Positions 8,778 to 18,700 of a stretch of DNA of 64,000 nucleotides are shown here, piece by piece. Below the pieces are notes generated by a model. That model made no database searches, was not told the origin of the DNA, and worked only from the letters and a program-made list of their open reading frames with translations. Both the position numbers and the translations under genes were made by a program. Origin of the DNA: Streptomyces sp. WM6378 (GTDB lineage: Bacteria > Actinomycetota > Actinomycetes > Streptomycetales > Streptomycetaceae); NCBI RefSeq assembly GCF_001279695.1, contig NZ_LGDD01000292.1, positions 1 to 64,000 of the forward strand. Direction: 5' to 3'. Numbering within the stretch: the first letter of the stretch is position 1; every line of letters starts with the position of its first letter.

Positions 8778-9086
8778 ATGGCGGGACAGAAGATCCGCAT
8801 CCGGCTCAAGGCCTACGACCACGAGGTCATCGACTCCTCGGCGAAGAAGATCGTCGAGACGGTGACCCGCACTGGTGCGTCGGTCGCAGGCCCGGTGCCG
8901 CTGCCCACTGAGAAGAACGTGTACTGCGTCATCAAGTCGCCGCACAAGTACAAGGACTCTCGCGAGCACTTCGAGATGCGCACGCACAAGCGCCTCATCG
9001 ACATCCTCGACCCCACGCCGAAGACGGTTGACTCGCTGATGCGCCTCGACCTCCCGGCCGGTGTCGACATCGAGATCAAGCTCTGA
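8778..9086 (+). CDS. rpsJ: Ribosomal protein S10
   Basis: 102 residues of full family length, opening [20 protein letters not shown] and containing the conserved THKRLIDI and the [12 protein letters not shown] end. It is a component of the 30S head and, in other bacteria, the NusE transcription antitermination factor. It is the first gene of the S10 operon, preceded by the long structured leader. rplC follows 14 bases downstream. Confidence 0.99.
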   Translation: MAGQKIRIRLKAYDHEVIDSSAKKIVETVTRTGASVAGPVPLPTEKNVYCVIKSPHKYKDSREHFEMRTHKRLIDILDPTPKTVDSLMRLDLPAGVDIEIKL

Positions 9087-9100
9087 AGGGACGGGCCGAG

Positions 9101-9745
9101 ATGAGCAAGAACATCAAGGGCGTCCTGGGCGAGAAGCTCGGCATGACCCAGGTCTGGGACGAGAACAACCGGGTCGTCCCGGTTACCGTCGTCAAGGCCG
9201 GGCCGTGTGTCGTGACGCAGGTTCGCACCAACGACGTCGACGGCTACGAGTCGGTACAGATCGCCTTCGGCGAGATCGACCCGCGCAAGGTGAACAAGCC
9301 CCTCAAGGGCCACTTCGCCAAGGCCGACGTGACCCCGCGCCGCCACCTGGTGGAGCTCCGCACCCCTGACGCCAGCGAGTACACGCTGGGCCAGGAGATC
9401 ACTGCCGAGGTGTTCGAGTCCGGCGTCAAGGTTGACGTCACGGGCAAGAGCAAGGGCAAGGGCTTCGCCGGTGTCATGAAGCGTCACAACTTCAAGGGCC
9501 TGGGCGCCGGTCACGGTGTGCAGCGCAAGCACCGCTCGCCCGGTTCCATCGGTGGCTGCGCCACCCCTGGCCGTGTGTTCAAGGGCGTCCGCATGGCGGG
9601 CCGCATGGGCAACGAGCGTGTCACCACCCAGAACCTGACCATCCACGCGGTTGACGCGGAGAAGGGTCTGCTGCTCATCAAGGGCGCGGTCCCCGGTCCG
9701 AACGGCGGCCTCGTCCTGGTCCGTACCGCGGCCAAGGGGGCTTGA
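9101..9745 (+). CDS. rplC: Ribosomal protein L3
   Basis: 214 residues. It carries the L3 core ([20 protein letters not shown] at the start, [16 protein letters not shown], and the conserved [15 protein letters not shown] loop). L3 binds 23S rRNA early in 50S assembly near the peptidyl-transferase centre. It sits second in the S10 operon and ends five bases before rplD. Confidence 0.99.
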   Translation: MSKNIKGVLGEKLGMTQVWDENNRVVPVTVVKAGPCVVTQVRTNDVDGYESVQIAFGEIDPRKVNKPLKGHFAKADVTPRRHLVELRTPDASEYTLGQEITAEVFESGVKVDVTGKSKGKGFAGVMKRHNFKGLGAGHGVQRKHRSPGSIGGCATPGRVFKGVRMAGRMGNERVTTQNLTIHAVDAEKGLLLIKGAVPGPNGGLVLVRTAAKGA

Positions 9746-9749
9746 GGTA

Positions 9750-10400
9750 ATGAGCACCATTGACATCCTTTCGCCGGCAGGCGACAAGGCCGGTACCGTC
9801 GAGCTCCCCTCGGAGATCTTCGACGCGAAGACCAGCGTTCCGCTGATCCACCAGGTCGTCGTCGCTCAGCTGGCAGCTGCCCGCCAGGGCACGCACAAGA
9901 CCAAGACCCGTGGCGAAGTCCGCGGTGGTGGCAAGAAGCCTTACCGCCAGAAGGGCACCGGCCGCGCGCGCCAGGGTTCGACCCGTGCGCCGCAGTTCGC
10001 CGGCGGTGGCGTCGTCCACGGCCCGCAGCCGCGTGACTACTCGCAGCGCACCCCGAAGAAGATGAAGGTCGCCGCCCTGCGCGGTGCCCTCTCCGACCGG
10101 GCGCGCCACTCGCGCATCCACGTCGTCACCGGCGTGGTCGACGGAACGGCTTCCACCAAGGCCGCCAAGACGCTGTTCGGCAAGATCTCGGAGCGCAACA
10201 ACCTGCTCCTGGTCGTCGAGCGCGCCGACGAGGCCGCGTGGCTGTCCGCCCGCAACCTGCCCCAGGTCCACATCCTGGAGCCGGGCCAGCTGAACACGTA
10301 CGACGTGATCGTCTCCGACGACGTGGTCTTCACCCAGGCCGCTTTCGAGTCCTTCGTGTCTGGCCCCAAGGCCGATGACAACGAGGGGAGCGAGGCCTGA
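9750..10400 (+). CDS. rplD: Ribosomal protein L4
   Basis: 216 residues from the ATG at 9750, four bases after the rplC stop. It shows the exposed loop that lines the exit tunnel ([20 protein letters not shown]) and the RALSD-type helix. In several bacteria L4 represses its own operon by binding the S10 leader, which makes the structured leader upstream of rpsJ worth testing. The stop overlaps the rplW start by one base. Confidence 0.99.
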   Translation: MSTIDILSPAGDKAGTVELPSEIFDAKTSVPLIHQVVVAQLAAARQGTHKTKTRGEVRGGGKKPYRQKGTGRARQGSTRAPQFAGGGVVHGPQPRDYSQRTPKKMKVAALRGALSDRARHSRIHVVTGVVDGTASTKAAKTLFGKISERNNLLLVVERADEAAWLSARNLPQVHILEPGQLNTYDVIVSDDVVFTQAAFESFVSGPKADDNEGSEA

Positions 10401-10714
10401 TGGCCGAGATCACCAGCAAGACCTTCACGGACCCGCGCGACATTCTTGTCAAGCCGGTTGTTTCCGAGAAGAGCTACGCGCTGCTCGACGAGAACAAGTA
10501 CACGTTCATCGTCAAGCCGGGCTCCAACAAGACCCAGATCAAGCAGGCCGTGGAAGCGGTCTTCTCGGTCAAGGTCACCGGGGTCAACACGATCAACCGC
10601 CAGGGCAAGCGCAAGCGCACGAAGACCGGTTTCGGCAAGCGTGCCGACACCAAGCGCGCCATCGTGACCCTTGCTGAGGGCGACCGTATCGACATCTTCG
10701 GCCAGGCCTCCTAA
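10400..10714 (+). CDS. rplW: Ribosomal protein L23
   Basis: 104 residues with the L23 pattern [16 protein letters not shown] and [20 protein letters not shown]23 sits at the tunnel exit and is the docking point for trigger factor and the signal recognition particle. The start codon overlaps the rplD stop (TGATG). Confidence 0.99.
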   Translation: MAEITSKTFTDPRDILVKPVVSEKSYALLDENKYTFIVKPGSNKTQIKQAVEAVFSVKVTGVNTINRQGKRKRTKTGFGKRADTKRAIVTLAEGDRIDIFGQAS

Positions 10715-10753
10715 CGGAGCGCCCTGGTCCGAATATCGGACGAGGACTGAGAA

Positions 10754-11590
10754 ATGGGTATCCGCAAGTACAAGCCGACGACTCCGGGCCGTCGTGGCTC
10801 CAGCGTCGCCGACTTCGTCGAGATCACGCGGTCCACGCCGGAGAAGTCGCTGGTCCGCCCCCTGCACAGCAAGGGCGGCCGTAACAACACCGGTCGTGTG
10901 ACCGTCCGTCACCAGGGCGGTGGCCACAAGCGCGCCTACCGCGTGATCGACTTCCGTCGTCACGACAAGGACGGCGTGCCGGCCAAGGTCGCTCACATCG
11001 AGTACGACCCGAACCGCACCGCGCGCATCGCGCTCCTGCACTACGCAGACGGCGAGAAGCGCTACATCATCGCGCCCCGTGGCCTGAGCCAGGGTGACCG
11101 CGTTGAGAACGGCCCCGGGGCCGACATCAAGCCGGGCAACAACCTGGCGCTGCGCAACATCCCGGTCGGTACGACCATCCACGCCATCGAGCTGCGTCCC
11201 GGCGGCGGTGCGAAGTTCGCCCGCTCCGCGGGTGCTTCGGTGCAGCTGCTGGCGAAGGAGGGCACGATGGCCCACCTTCGTATGCCGTCCGGCGAAATTC
11301 GCCTGGTCGACGCCCGCTGCCGCGCCACCATCGGCGAGGTCGGCAACGCCGAGCAGTCGAACATCAACTGGGGCAAGGCCGGCCGCATGCGCTGGAAGGG
11401 CGTTCGCCCGTCCGTCCGCGGTGTCGCGATGAACCCGGTTGACCACCCGCACGGTGGTGGTGAGGGCAAGACCAGTGGTGGTCGCCACCCGGTCTCCCCG
11501 TGGGGTCAGAAGGAGGGTCGTACTCGCTCGCCGAAGAAGGCATCGAGCAAGTACATCGTCCGCCGCCGCAAGACGAACAAGAAGCGCTAG
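10754..11590 (+). CDS. rplB: Ribosomal protein L2
   Basis: 278 residues, full length. It contains the conserved [14 protein letters not shown] segment with the histidine near the peptidyl-transferase centre, and the N-terminal [14 protein letters not shown]2 is a primary 23S rRNA-binding protein. A 39-base gap separates it from rplW. Confidence 0.99.
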   Translation: MGIRKYKPTTPGRRGSSVADFVEITRSTPEKSLVRPLHSKGGRNNTGRVTVRHQGGGHKRAYRVIDFRRHDKDGVPAKVAHIEYDPNRTARIALLHYADGEKRYIIAPRGLSQGDRVENGPGADIKPGNNLALRNIPVGTTIHAIELRPGGGAKFARSAGASVQLLAKEGTMAHLRMPSGEIRLVDARCRATIGEVGNAEQSNINWGKAGRMRWKGVRPSVRGVAMNPVDHPHGGGEGKTSGGRHPVSPWGQKEGRTRSPKKASSKYIVRRRKTNKKR

Positions 11591-11602
11591 GAGCGGGTTT
11601 AG

Positions 11603-11884
11603 ATGCCGCGCAGTCTCAAGAAGGGACCCTTCGTCGACGGACACCTCATCAAGAAGGTGGACGCCCAGAACGAAGCTGGTACCAAGAACGTCATCAAGAC
11701 CTGGTCCCGTCGCTCGATGATCATCCCGGCCATGCTCGGCCACACGATCGCGGTGCACAACGGCAAGACCCACGTCCCGGTGTTTGTCTCCGAGTCGATG
11801 GTCGGCCACAAGCTCGGCGAGTTCTCGCCGACTCGCACCTTCCGCGGCCACGTCAAGGACGACCGGAAGTCGAAGCGCCGCTAA
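11603..11884 (+). CDS. rpsS: Ribosomal protein S19
   Basis: 93 residues. [18 protein letters not shown] at the start and [18 protein letters not shown] near the end are typical of S19, a 30S head protein that contacts S13 and the A-site region. The basic C-terminal tail ends DRKSKRR. Confidence 0.99.
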   Translation: MPRSLKKGPFVDGHLIKKVDAQNEAGTKNVIKTWSRRSMIIPAMLGHTIAVHNGKTHVPVFVSESMVGHKLGEFSPTRTFRGHVKDDRKSKRR

Positions 11885-11927
11885 CGCGGGGTGGGAACGA
11901 CTAATGACTTACACCGAAGGGACAACC

Positions 11928-12275
11928 ATGGAAGCCAGGGCCCAGGCGCGGTACATCCGCGTCACGCCCATGAAGGCCCGCCGAGTGGTGGACCTTATCC
12001 GTGGCATGGATGCCACGGAGGCTCAGGCGGTCCTGCGTTTCGCCCCGCAGGCCGCGAGCGTGCCGGTCGGCAAGGTGCTGGACAGCGCCATTGCCAACGC
12101 CGCGCACAACTACGACCACACGGACGCCTCTTCGCTGTTCATCAGCGAGGCGTTTGTGGACGAGGGTCCGACCCTGAAGCGGTTCCGTCCGCGTGCTCAG
12201 GGCCGTGCCTACCGGATCCGTAAGCGGACCAGCCACATCACCGTGGTCGTCAGCAGCAAGGAAGGAACCCGGTAA
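11928..12275 (+). CDS. rplV: Ribosomal protein L22
   Basis: 115 residues from the ATG at 11928, chosen because AAGGGA lies just upstream and L22 proteins open [14 protein letters not shown]. An in-frame ATG at 11904 would add eight unrelated residues. The exit-tunnel hairpin ([20 protein letters not shown]), where macrolide-resistance changes occur in other bacteria, is intact. The stop overlaps rpsC by one base. Confidence 0.98.
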   Translation: MEARAQARYIRVTPMKARRVVDLIRGMDATEAQAVLRFAPQAASVPVGKVLDSAIANAAHNYDHTDASSLFISEAFVDEGPTLKRFRPRAQGRAYRIRKRTSHITVVVSSKEGTR

Positions 12276-13117
12276 TGGGCCAGAAGGTTAACCCGCATGG
12301 GTTCCGGCTCGGTATCACCACGGACTTCAAGTCCCGCTGGTACGCCGACAAGCTGTACAAGGACTACGTCAAGGAAGACGTCGCCATCCGTCGGATGATG
12401 ACGTCCGGCATGGAGCGCGCCGGCATCTCGAAGGTTGAGATCGAGCGCACCCGTGACCGCGTGCGGGTGGACATCCACACCGCGCGTCCCGGCATCGTCA
12501 TCGGCCGCCGTGGCGCCGAGGCCGACCGCATCCGCGGCGACCTCGAGAAGCTCACGGGCAAGCAGGTCCAGCTGAACATCCTCGAGGTCAAGAACCCCGA
12601 GATGGACGCTCAGCTGGTTGCTCAGGCCGTTGCCGAGCAGCTCTCCTCCCGCGTCTCCTTCCGTCGTGCCATGCGCAAGAGCATGCAGGGCACGATGAAG
12701 GCCGGCGCCAAGGGCATCAAGATCCAGTGCGGTGGCCGTCTCGGCGGCGCCGAGATGTCCCGCTCGGAGTTCTACCGCGAAGGCCGTGTGCCGCTGCACA
12801 CCCTGCGCGCGAACATCGACTACGGCTTCTTCGAGGCCAAGACGACCTTCGGCCGCATCGGCGTGAAGGTCTGGATCTACAAGGGCGACGTCAAGAACAT
12901 CGCCGAGGTTCGCGCCGAGAACGCAGCGGCCCGTGCGGGTAACCGCCCGGCCCGTGGTGGCGCCAACGACCGTCCGGCCGGTGGCCGCGGCGGCCGTGGC
13001 GGCGAGCGTGGCGGTCGCGGCCGCAAGCCGCAGCAGGCTGCGCCGGCTGCCGAGGCCCCCAAGGCCGAGGCTCCCGCCGCCGCCGCTCCGGCTGAGAGCA
13101 CCGGAACGGAGGCCTGA
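12275..13117 (+). CDS. rpsC: Ribosomal protein S3 with long C-terminal tail
   Basis: 280 residues. It has a KH domain with the [15 protein letters not shown] loop and the C-terminal S3 domain ([14 protein letters not shown]...[12 protein letters not shown]). S3 forms part of the mRNA entry helicase. The last 60 or so residues are a low-complexity Arg/Gly-rich then Ala/Pro-rich tail, longer than in Escherichia coli S3 and common in high-GC actinobacteria. Confidence 0.99.
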   Translation: MGQKVNPHGFRLGITTDFKSRWYADKLYKDYVKEDVAIRRMMTSGMERAGISKVEIERTRDRVRVDIHTARPGIVIGRRGAEADRIRGDLEKLTGKQVQLNILEVKNPEMDAQLVAQAVAEQLSSRVSFRRAMRKSMQGTMKAGAKGIKIQCGGRLGGAEMSRSEFYREGRVPLHTLRANIDYGFFEAKTTFGRIGVKVWIYKGDVKNIAEVRAENAAARAGNRPARGGANDRPAGGRGGRGGERGGRGRKPQQAAPAAEAPKAEAPAAAAPAESTGTEA

Positions 13118-13122
13118 CCGAA

Positions 13123-13542
13123 ATGCTGATCCCCCGTAGGGTCAAGCACCGCAAGCAGCACCACCCCAAGCGCCGCGGTATGGCCAAGGGTGGTACGACG
13201 GTTGCGTTCGGCGAGTACGGCATTCAGGCCCTCACGCCGGCGTACGTGACCAACCGCCAGATCGAGGCGGCTCGTATCGCGATGACCCGCCACATCAAGC
13301 GTGGCGGCAAGGTCTGGATCAACATCTACCCGGACCGCCCGCTGACGAAGAAGCCTGCCGAGACCCGCATGGGTTCCGGTAAGGGTTCTCCGGAGTGGTG
13401 GGTCGCGAACGTTCACCCGGGCCGGGTGATGTTCGAGCTGTCCTACCCGAACGAGAAGATTGCTCGTGAGGCGCTCACCCGAGCTGCTCACAAGCTCCCG
13501 ATGAAGTGCCGCATCGTCCGGCGCGAGGCAGGTGAGGCGTGA
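13123..13542 (+). CDS. rplP: Ribosomal protein L16
   Basis: 139 residues. The start [19 protein letters not shown] and the motif [16 protein letters not shown] are diagnostic. L16 organises the A-site tRNA elbow region of the 50S subunit. The stop overlaps the rpmC start by one base. Confidence 0.99.
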   Translation: MLIPRRVKHRKQHHPKRRGMAKGGTTVAFGEYGIQALTPAYVTNRQIEAARIAMTRHIKRGGKVWINIYPDRPLTKKPAETRMGSGKGSPEWWVANVHPGRVMFELSYPNEKIAREALTRAAHKLPMKCRIVRREAGEA

Positions 13543-13766
13543 TGTCGGCCGGAACCAAGGCGTCCGAACTGCGCGAGCTGGGCGACGAGGAGCTTCTCAA
13601 CAAGCTCCGCGAAGCCAAGGAAGAGCTGTTCAACCTCCGCTTCCAGGCGGCGACGGGCCAGCTCGAGAACCACGGTCGGCTCAAGTCCGTCCGTAAGGAC
13701 ATCGCCCGGATCTACACCCTGATGCGCGAGCGCGAGCTGGGCATCGAGACGGTGGAGAGCGCCTGA
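13542..13766 (+). CDS. rpmC: Ribosomal protein L29
   Basis: 74 residues. [20 protein letters not shown] and the [15 protein letters not shown] helix are characteristic. The ATG overlapping the rplP stop was preferred to the GTG just before it. L29 lies beside L23 at the exit tunnel. Its stop overlaps rpsQ by one base. Confidence 0.98.
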   Translation: MSAGTKASELRELGDEELLNKLREAKEELFNLRFQAATGQLENHGRLKSVRKDIARIYTLMRERELGIETVESA

Positions 13767-14050
13767 TGAGCGAGAAGAATGTGACTGAGACGACTGAGCA
13801 GCGCGGTTTCCGCAAGACCCGTGAGGGTCTGGTCGTCAGCGACAAGATGGACAAGACCGTCGTCGTCGCTGTCGAGGACCGTGTGAAGCACGCGCTGTAC
13901 GGCAAGGTCATCCGCCGTACGAACAAGCTCAAGGCGCACGACGAGCAGAACGCTGCCGGCGTCGGCGACCGCGTCCTCATCATGGAGACGCGTCCGCTGT
14001 CGGCGAGCAAGCGCTGGCGCATCGTCGAGATCCTCGAGAAGGCCAAGTAA
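13766..14050 (+). CDS. rpsQ: Ribosomal protein S17
   Basis: 94 residues. [20 protein letters not shown] and [17 protein letters not shown] fit S17, an early 16S rRNA binder. It is the last gene of the S10 block. A strong hairpin follows before rplN. Confidence 0.98.
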   Translation: MSEKNVTETTEQRGFRKTREGLVVSDKMDKTVVVAVEDRVKHALYGKVIRRTNKLKAHDEQNAAGVGDRVLIMETRPLSASKRWRIVEILEKAK

Positions 14051-14093
14051 GCAAATCTCTGGGGGGTTTCCCTCAGAGTGGTTCCGCCAGGCT

Positions 14094-14135
14094 CGGCGGG
14101 GGCCGCACCTCGTAAGAGGACCGTGGCCCCCGCCG
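14094..14135 (+). terminator. Strong hairpin between S10 and spc blocks
   Basis: A perfect 11-bp GC-rich stem (14094-14104 with 14125-14135) encloses a 20-base loop that itself holds a small CCTC/GAGG hairpin. No T-run follows and the spc block continues 28 bases later, so partial termination, attenuation or an mRNA-processing site is as likely as full termination. Confidence 0.55.
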
Positions 14136-14163
14136 GGAACCGGCAGACGATCAGGAGATAGAC

Positions 14164-14532
14164 GTGATCCAGCAGGAGTCGCGACTGCGCGTCGCCGACA
14201 ACACTGGTGCGAAGGAAATCCTTTGCATCCGTGTGCTCGGTGGCTCCGGTCGCCGCTACGCGGGTATCGGTGACGTCATCGTCGCCACCGTCAAGGACGC
14301 GATCCCCGGTGGCAACGTGAAGAAGGGCGACGTCGTCAAGGCTGTCGTCGTGCGCACCGTCAAGGAGCGTCGTCGTCAGGACGGCTCGTACATCCGCTTC
14401 GACGAGAACGCGGCCGTCATCCTCAAGAACGATGGCGACCCCCGCGGCACCCGCATCTTCGGCCCGGTGGGCCGGGAGCTGCGCGAGAAGAAGTTCATGA
14501 AGATCATCTCGCTCGCGCCGGAGGTGCTGTAA
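14164..14532 (+). CDS. rplN: Ribosomal protein L14
   Basis: 122 residues, GTG start after a clear AGGAGATAG ribosome site. It opens [20 protein letters not shown] and has the [20 protein letters not shown] segment. L14 forms an intersubunit bridge. It is the first gene of the spc block. Confidence 0.99.
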   Translation: MIQQESRLRVADNTGAKEILCIRVLGGSGRRYAGIGDVIVATVKDAIPGGNVKKGDVVKAVVVRTVKERRRQDGSYIRFDENAAVILKNDGDPRGTRIFGPVGRELREKKFMKIISLAPEVL

Positions 14533-14534
14533 GC

Positions 14535-14858
14535 ATGAAGATCAAGAAGGGCGACCTGGTTCAGGTCATCACCGGTAAGGACAAGGGCAAGCAGGGCAAG
14601 GTCATCGCGGCCTTCCCCCGCGAGGACCGCGTCCTGGTCGAGGGTGTCAACCGGGTCAAGAAGCACACCAAGGCCGGCCAGACCGCTCGCGGTTCGCAGA
14701 CCGGTGGCATTGTGACGACCGAGGCCCCGATCCACGTGAGCAACGTTCAGCTCGTCGTGGAGAAGGACGGCAACAAGGTCGTTACCCGCGTCGGTTTCCG
14801 CTTCGACGACGAGGGCAACAAGATCCGCGTTGCCAAGCGGACGGGTGAGGACATCTGA
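14535..14858 (+). CDS. rplX: Ribosomal protein L24
   Basis: 107 residues with a KOW motif ([20 protein letters not shown]). L24 helps to start 50S assembly. It begins two bases after rplN stops and overlaps rplE by one base. Confidence 0.99.
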   Translation: MKIKKGDLVQVITGKDKGKQGKVIAAFPREDRVLVEGVNRVKKHTKAGQTARGSQTGGIVTTEAPIHVSNVQLVVEKDGNKVVTRVGFRFDDEGNKIRVAKRTGEDI

Positions 14859-15415
14859 TGGCTACCACCACCACTCCGCGTCTCAAGACGAAGTACCGCG
14901 AGGAGATCGCGGGCAAGCTGCGTGAGGAGTTCTCGTACGAGAACGTCATGCAGGTTCCCGGCCTCGTGAAGATCGTGGTCAACATGGGTGTGGGCGACGC
15001 CGCCCGCGACTCCAAGCTGATGGATGGCGCGGTTCGCGACCTCACCACGATCACCGGTCAGAAGCCGGCCGTCACCAAGGCCCGCAAGTCCATCGCGCAG
15101 TTCAAGCTGCGTGAGGGTCAGCCGATCGGCTGCCACGTCACCCTCCGTGGTGACCGCATGTGGGAGTTCCTGGACCGTACGCTGTCGCTCGCGCTGCCGC
15201 GTATCCGTGACTTCCGTGGTCTGTCGCCGAAGCAGTTCGACGGCCGTGGCAACTACACCTTCGGTCTCACCGAGCAGGTCATGTTCCACGAGATCGACCA
15301 GGACAAGATCGACCGTACCCGGGGTATGGACATCACCGTGGTCACCACGGCGACCAACGACGACGAGGGCCGCGCGCTCCTTCGTCACCTCGGCTTCCCC
15401 TTCAAGGAGGCGTAA
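14858..15415 (+). CDS. rplE: Ribosomal protein L5
   Basis: 185 residues. [19 protein letters not shown] and [19 protein letters not shown] are diagnostic. L5 binds 5S rRNA and contacts S13 across the subunit interface. The rpsZ start is five bases downstream. Confidence 0.99.
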   Translation: MATTTTPRLKTKYREEIAGKLREEFSYENVMQVPGLVKIVVNMGVGDAARDSKLMDGAVRDLTTITGQKPAVTKARKSIAQFKLREGQPIGCHVTLRGDRMWEFLDRTLSLALPRIRDFRGLSPKQFDGRGNYTFGLTEQVMFHEIDQDKIDRTRGMDITVVTTATNDDEGRALLRHLGFPFKEA

Positions 15416-15420
15416 GCGAG

Positions 15421-15606
15421 ATGGCGAAGAAGGCTCTCATCGCGAAGGCTGCCCGCAAGCCCAAGTTCGGTGTGCGTGCGTACACCCGCTGCCAGCGCTG
15501 CGGTCGCCCCCACTCCGTGTACCGCAAGTTCGGCCTGTGCCGCGTGTGCCTTCGTGAGATGGCTCACCGTGGCGAGCTGCCGGGCGTGACCAAGAGCTCC
15601 TGGTAA
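15421..15606 (+). CDS. rpsZ: Ribosomal protein S14, zinc-binding type
   Basis: 61 residues, the short type Z form of S14. Two CxxC pairs (CQRC and CRVC) should bind one zinc ion. Streptomyces commonly keep a longer zinc-free paralogue elsewhere under Zur control; that copy is not in this window. Confidence 0.98.
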   Translation: MAKKALIAKAARKPKFGVRAYTRCQRCGRPHSVYRKFGLCRVCLREMAHRGELPGVTKSSW

Positions 15607-15829
15607 TTCCCCTCTGTCCTTAGGGACTTGGGAATTTCCGGACGCTCTCGGTAAGTATCTGGTCGGCGGATGCCCTCCTCCATATGCCGTAGGCTTGTGG
15701 GGTTGGGCGTCCGCCGCCCATAACGACTTACTACGCCGTAGGTCCCCGCACCGCACCCGTCCCGCCACTGAGTGGGGAGAGGGATGGCGCATACAGGAAA
15801 CCGCGGCGAGAGAGGCCGAAGGCCGATTC

Positions 15830-16228
15830 ATGACCATGACTGACCCGATCGCAGACATGCTCACTCGTCTGCGTAACGCAAACTCGGCGTACCACGACTC
15901 TGTCGTGATGCCGCACAGCAAGATCAAGTCGCACATCGCGGAGATCCTCCAGCAGGAGGGCTTCATCACCGGCTGGAAGGTCGAGGACGCCGAGGTCGGC
16001 AAGAACCTCGTCCTCGAGCTGAAGTTCGGGCCGAACCGTGAGCGCTCCATCGCGGGCATCAAGCGGATCTCGAAGCCCGGTCTGCGTGTGTACGCGAAGT
16101 CCACCAACCTGCCGAAGGTGCTCGGCGGCCTGGGCGTGGCGATCATCTCCACGTCGCACGGTCTGCTCACCGGTCAGCAGGCAGGCAAGAAGGGCGTAGG
16201 TGGGGAAGTCCTCGCCTACGTCTGGTAG
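15830..16228 (+). CDS. rpsH: Ribosomal protein S8
   Basis: 132 residues from the ATG at 15830 ([18 protein letters not shown]), with the usual [20 protein letters not shown]-terminus. S8 is a central-domain 16S binder, and in Escherichia coli represses the spc operon. A 223-base gap before it suggests an internal promoter or processing site, but no clear hexamers were found. Confidence 0.99.
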   Translation: MTMTDPIADMLTRLRNANSAYHDSVVMPHSKIKSHIAEILQQEGFITGWKVEDAEVGKNLVLELKFGPNRERSIAGIKRISKPGLRVYAKSTNLPKVLGGLGVAIISTSHGLLTGQQAGKKGVGGEVLAYVW

Positions 16229-16249
16229 TCGGGAACGGAGGAAAAGCTA

Positions 16250-16789
16250 ATGTCGCGAATCGGCAAGCTCCCCATCCAGGTTCCCGCCGGTGTGGACGTC
16301 ACCATCGATGGCCGTACGGTCCACGTGAAGGGCCCCAAGGGTTCCCTCACGCACGCCGTTGCGTCCCCCATCGAGATCGTGAAGGGTGAGGACGGCGTTC
16401 TGAACGTCATCCGCCCCAACGACGAGCGTCAGAACAAGGCCCTGCACGGCCTGTCCCGCACGCTGGTGGCCAACATGATCACCGGTGTGACCCAGGGATA
16501 CACCAAGGCGCTCGAGATCAGCGGTGTCGGTTACCGCGTCCAGGCGAAGGGCTCCAACCTGGAGTTCGCGCTGGGATACAGCCACTCGATCACCGTCGAG
16601 GCCCCCGAAGGCATCACCTTCAAGGTCGAGTCGCCCACGAAGTTCTCGGTCGAGGGCATCGACAAGCAGAAGGTCGGCGAGGTCGCCGCCAACATCCGCA
16701 AGCTGCGGAAGCCCGACCCGTACAAGGCCAAGGGTGTCAAGTACGCCGGCGAGGTCATCCGCCGCAAGGTCGGAAAGGCTGGTAAGTAA
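16250..16789 (+). CDS. rplF: Ribosomal protein L6
   Basis: 179 residues. [20 protein letters not shown] and the [15 protein letters not shown]-terminal motif identify L6, which sits at the base of the L7/L12 stalk. rplR follows three bases downstream. Confidence 0.99.
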   Translation: MSRIGKLPIQVPAGVDVTIDGRTVHVKGPKGSLTHAVASPIEIVKGEDGVLNVIRPNDERQNKALHGLSRTLVANMITGVTQGYTKALEISGVGYRVQAKGSNLEFALGYSHSITVEAPEGITFKVESPTKFSVEGIDKQKVGEVAANIRKLRKPDPYKAKGVKYAGEVIRRKVGKAGK

Positions 16790-16792
16790 GCC

Positions 16793-17176
16793 ATGGCATA
16801 CGGTGTGAAGATCGCCAAGGGCGACGCTTACAAGCGTGCCGCCAAGGCACGTCGCCACGTCCGCATCCGCAAGAACGTGTCGGGTACGGCGGAGCGTCCG
16901 CGCCTCGTCGTGACGCGTTCCAACCGCGGTATCACCGCTCAGGTCATCGACGACCTCAAGGGTCACACCTTGGCGTCGGCGTCGAACCTGGACGCTTCGA
17001 TCCGTGGGGGCGAGGGCGACAAGTCCGCGCAGGCCAAGCAGGTCGGTGCCCTGGTCGCTGAGCGCGCCAAGGCCGCCGGCGTCGAGACCGTCGTGTTCGA
17101 CCGTGGTGGCAACAGGTACGCCGGGCGCATTGCCGCTCTGGCTGACGCCGCCCGCGAAGCCGGGCTGAAGTTCTAA
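16793..17176 (+). CDS. rplR: Ribosomal protein L18
   Basis: 127 residues. The basic N-terminus and [17 protein letters not shown], followed by [20 protein letters not shown], fit L18, a 5S rRNA-binding protein. Confidence 0.99.
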   Translation: MAYGVKIAKGDAYKRAAKARRHVRIRKNVSGTAERPRLVVTRSNRGITAQVIDDLKGHTLASASNLDASIRGGEGDKSAQAKQVGALVAERAKAAGVETVVFDRGGNRYAGRIAALADAAREAGLKF

Positions 17177-17222
17177 GCCCCGGTTCCGGGACTAACGGAC
17201 GTAACAGAGAGAGGTAAATCCA

Positions 17223-17825
17223 ATGGCTGGACCCCAGCGCCGCGGAAGCGGTGCCGGTGGCGGCGAGCGGCGGGACCGGAAGGGTCGCGACGGTGGCGCT
17301 GCCGCCGAGAAGACCGCTTACGTTGAGCGCGTTGTCGCGATCAACCGCGTTGCCAAGGTTGTCAAGGGTGGTCGCCGCTTCAGCTTCACCGCGCTGGTCG
17401 TGGTGGGCGACGGTGACGGCACCGTAGGTGTCGGTTACGGCAAGGCCAAGGAAGTTCCCGCGGCCATCGCCAAGGGCGTCGAGGAAGCCAAGAAGAACTT
17501 CTTCAAGGTTCCCCGCATCCAGGGCACCATCCCGCACCCGATCCAGGGCGAGAAGGCGGCCGGCGTTGTCCTGCTGAAGCCTGCTTCCCCCGGTACCGGT
17601 GTTATCGCCGGTGGCCCGGTGCGCGCGGTGCTCGAGTGCGCCGGCGTTCACGACATCCTGTCGAAGTCGCTCGGCTCCGACAACGCGATCAACATCGTGC
17701 ACGCGACCGTGGCGGCCCTCAAGGGCCTGCAGCGTCCCGAGGAGATCGCGGCTCGCCGTGGTCTGCCCCTCGAGGCCGTCGCCCCCGCGGCTCTGCTTCG
17801 TGCGCGTGCGGGAGCGGGTGCGTAA
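17223..17825 (+). CDS. rpsE: Ribosomal protein S5
   Basis: 200 residues. The N-terminal 40 residues are Gly/Arg-rich. The S5 double-stranded RNA-binding domain ([20 protein letters not shown]) and the second domain ([19 protein letters not shown]) are complete. S5 takes part in mRNA unwinding and decoding accuracy. Its stop overlaps rpmD by one base. Confidence 0.99.
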   Translation: MAGPQRRGSGAGGGERRDRKGRDGGAAAEKTAYVERVVAINRVAKVVKGGRRFSFTALVVVGDGDGTVGVGYGKAKEVPAAIAKGVEEAKKNFFKVPRIQGTIPHPIQGEKAAGVVLLKPASPGTGVIAGGPVRAVLECAGVHDILSKSLGSDNAINIVHATVAALKGLQRPEEIAARRGLPLEAVAPAALLRARAGAGA

Positions 17826-18007
17826 TGGCCCGTCTCAAGATCACGCAGACGAAGTCGTACATCGGCAGCAAGCAGAACCACCGCGACACCCTGCGTTCGC
17901 TCGGGCTCAAGCGCCTGAACGACGTGGTTGTCAAGGAGGACCGCCCCGAGTTCCGCGGCATGGTGCAGACCGTCCGCCACCTCGTGACGGTTGAGGAGGT
18001 TGACTGA
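17825..18007 (+). CDS. rpmD: Ribosomal protein L30
   Basis: 60 residues from the ATG at 17825, which overlaps the rpsE stop (TAATGG). [20 protein letters not shown] and [17 protein letters not shown] fit L30. rplO starts one base after its stop codon. Confidence 0.98.
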   Translation: MARLKITQTKSYIGSKQNHRDTLRSLGLKRLNDVVVKEDRPEFRGMVQTVRHLVTVEEVD

Positions 18008-18008
18008 C

Positions 18009-18464
18009 ATGGGTGAGAACAGCCCGCTGAAGGCCCATAACCTCCGTCCTGCCCCGGGCGCGAAGACCGCCAAGACCCGCGTGGGTCGTGGTGAGGCGTC
18101 CAAGGGTAAGACCGCAGGTCGTGGTACCAAGGGTACGAAGGCCCGCTACCAGGTTCCGGAGCGCTTCGAGGGTGGCCAGATGCCCCTCCACATGCGTCTT
18201 CCGAAGCTGAAGGGCTTCAAGAACCCGTTCCGCACCGAGTACCAGGTCGTGAACCTGGACAAGCTCGGCGCTCTTTACCCCGAGGGTGGAGAGGTCACGG
18301 TGGCCGACCTGGTCGCCAAGGGCGCGGTGCGCAAGAACAGCCTCGTCAAGGTCCTGGGCCAGGGCGAGATCTCCGTGGCGCTGCAGGTTTCGGTTGACGC
18401 CGTCTCCGGCTCCGCCAAGGAGAAGATTGCCGCTGCCGGCGGCACCGTCACCGAGCTCGTCTGA
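18009..18464 (+). CDS. rplO: Ribosomal protein L15
   Basis: 151 residues from the ATG at 18009. The basic Gly-rich N-terminus ([18 protein letters not shown]) and [18 protein letters not shown] are typical of L15, a late 50S assembly protein. It is the last gene before the hairpin that separates spc from secY. Confidence 0.98.
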   Translation: MGENSPLKAHNLRPAPGAKTAKTRVGRGEASKGKTAGRGTKGTKARYQVPERFEGGQMPLHMRLPKLKGFKNPFRTEYQVVNLDKLGALYPEGGEVTVADLVAKGAVRKNSLVKVLGQGEISVALQVSVDAVSGSAKEKIAAAGGTVTELV

Positions 18465-18486
18465 GACAGCTTGATGGCTTGAACAT

Positions 18487-18526
18487 CCGACCGGGGATGC
18501 CTCTCAAATGGGGCATCCCCGGTTGG
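18487..18526 (+). terminator. Terminator-like hairpin after rplO
   Basis: A perfect 11-bp stem (18491-18501 with 18512-18522) extends to about 15 bp with one G-T pair. It encloses a 10-base loop and is followed by only a weak T-rich stretch. It lies between rplO and a candidate secY promoter, so it probably terminates or attenuates the spc transcript. Confidence 0.6.
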
Positions 18527-18576
18527 TCGTTCCTAGGGGGGCATAGTCGCCGGTAAGGTGGCGTGCACTGTCTAAG

Positions 18577-18606
18577 TTCCGTGCTGTGTGCCTGGACGGC
18601 TACAGT
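18577..18606 (+). promoter_or_regulatory. Candidate secY promoter
   Basis: TTCCGT at 18577-18582 and TACAGT at 18601-18606 are 18 bases apart, about 95 bases before the secY start. The -35 match is weak. A separate secY-adk transcript would fit the upstream hairpin. Confidence 0.35.
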
Positions 18607-18700
18607 ACGGATTTTTGGCAGATTCAAGACTTCAGTCCTTATTCGTCGATCCTCAAGACCGTCACCCTGACGCACTTGCGCGGGGGTCGCAGGAGGCACC

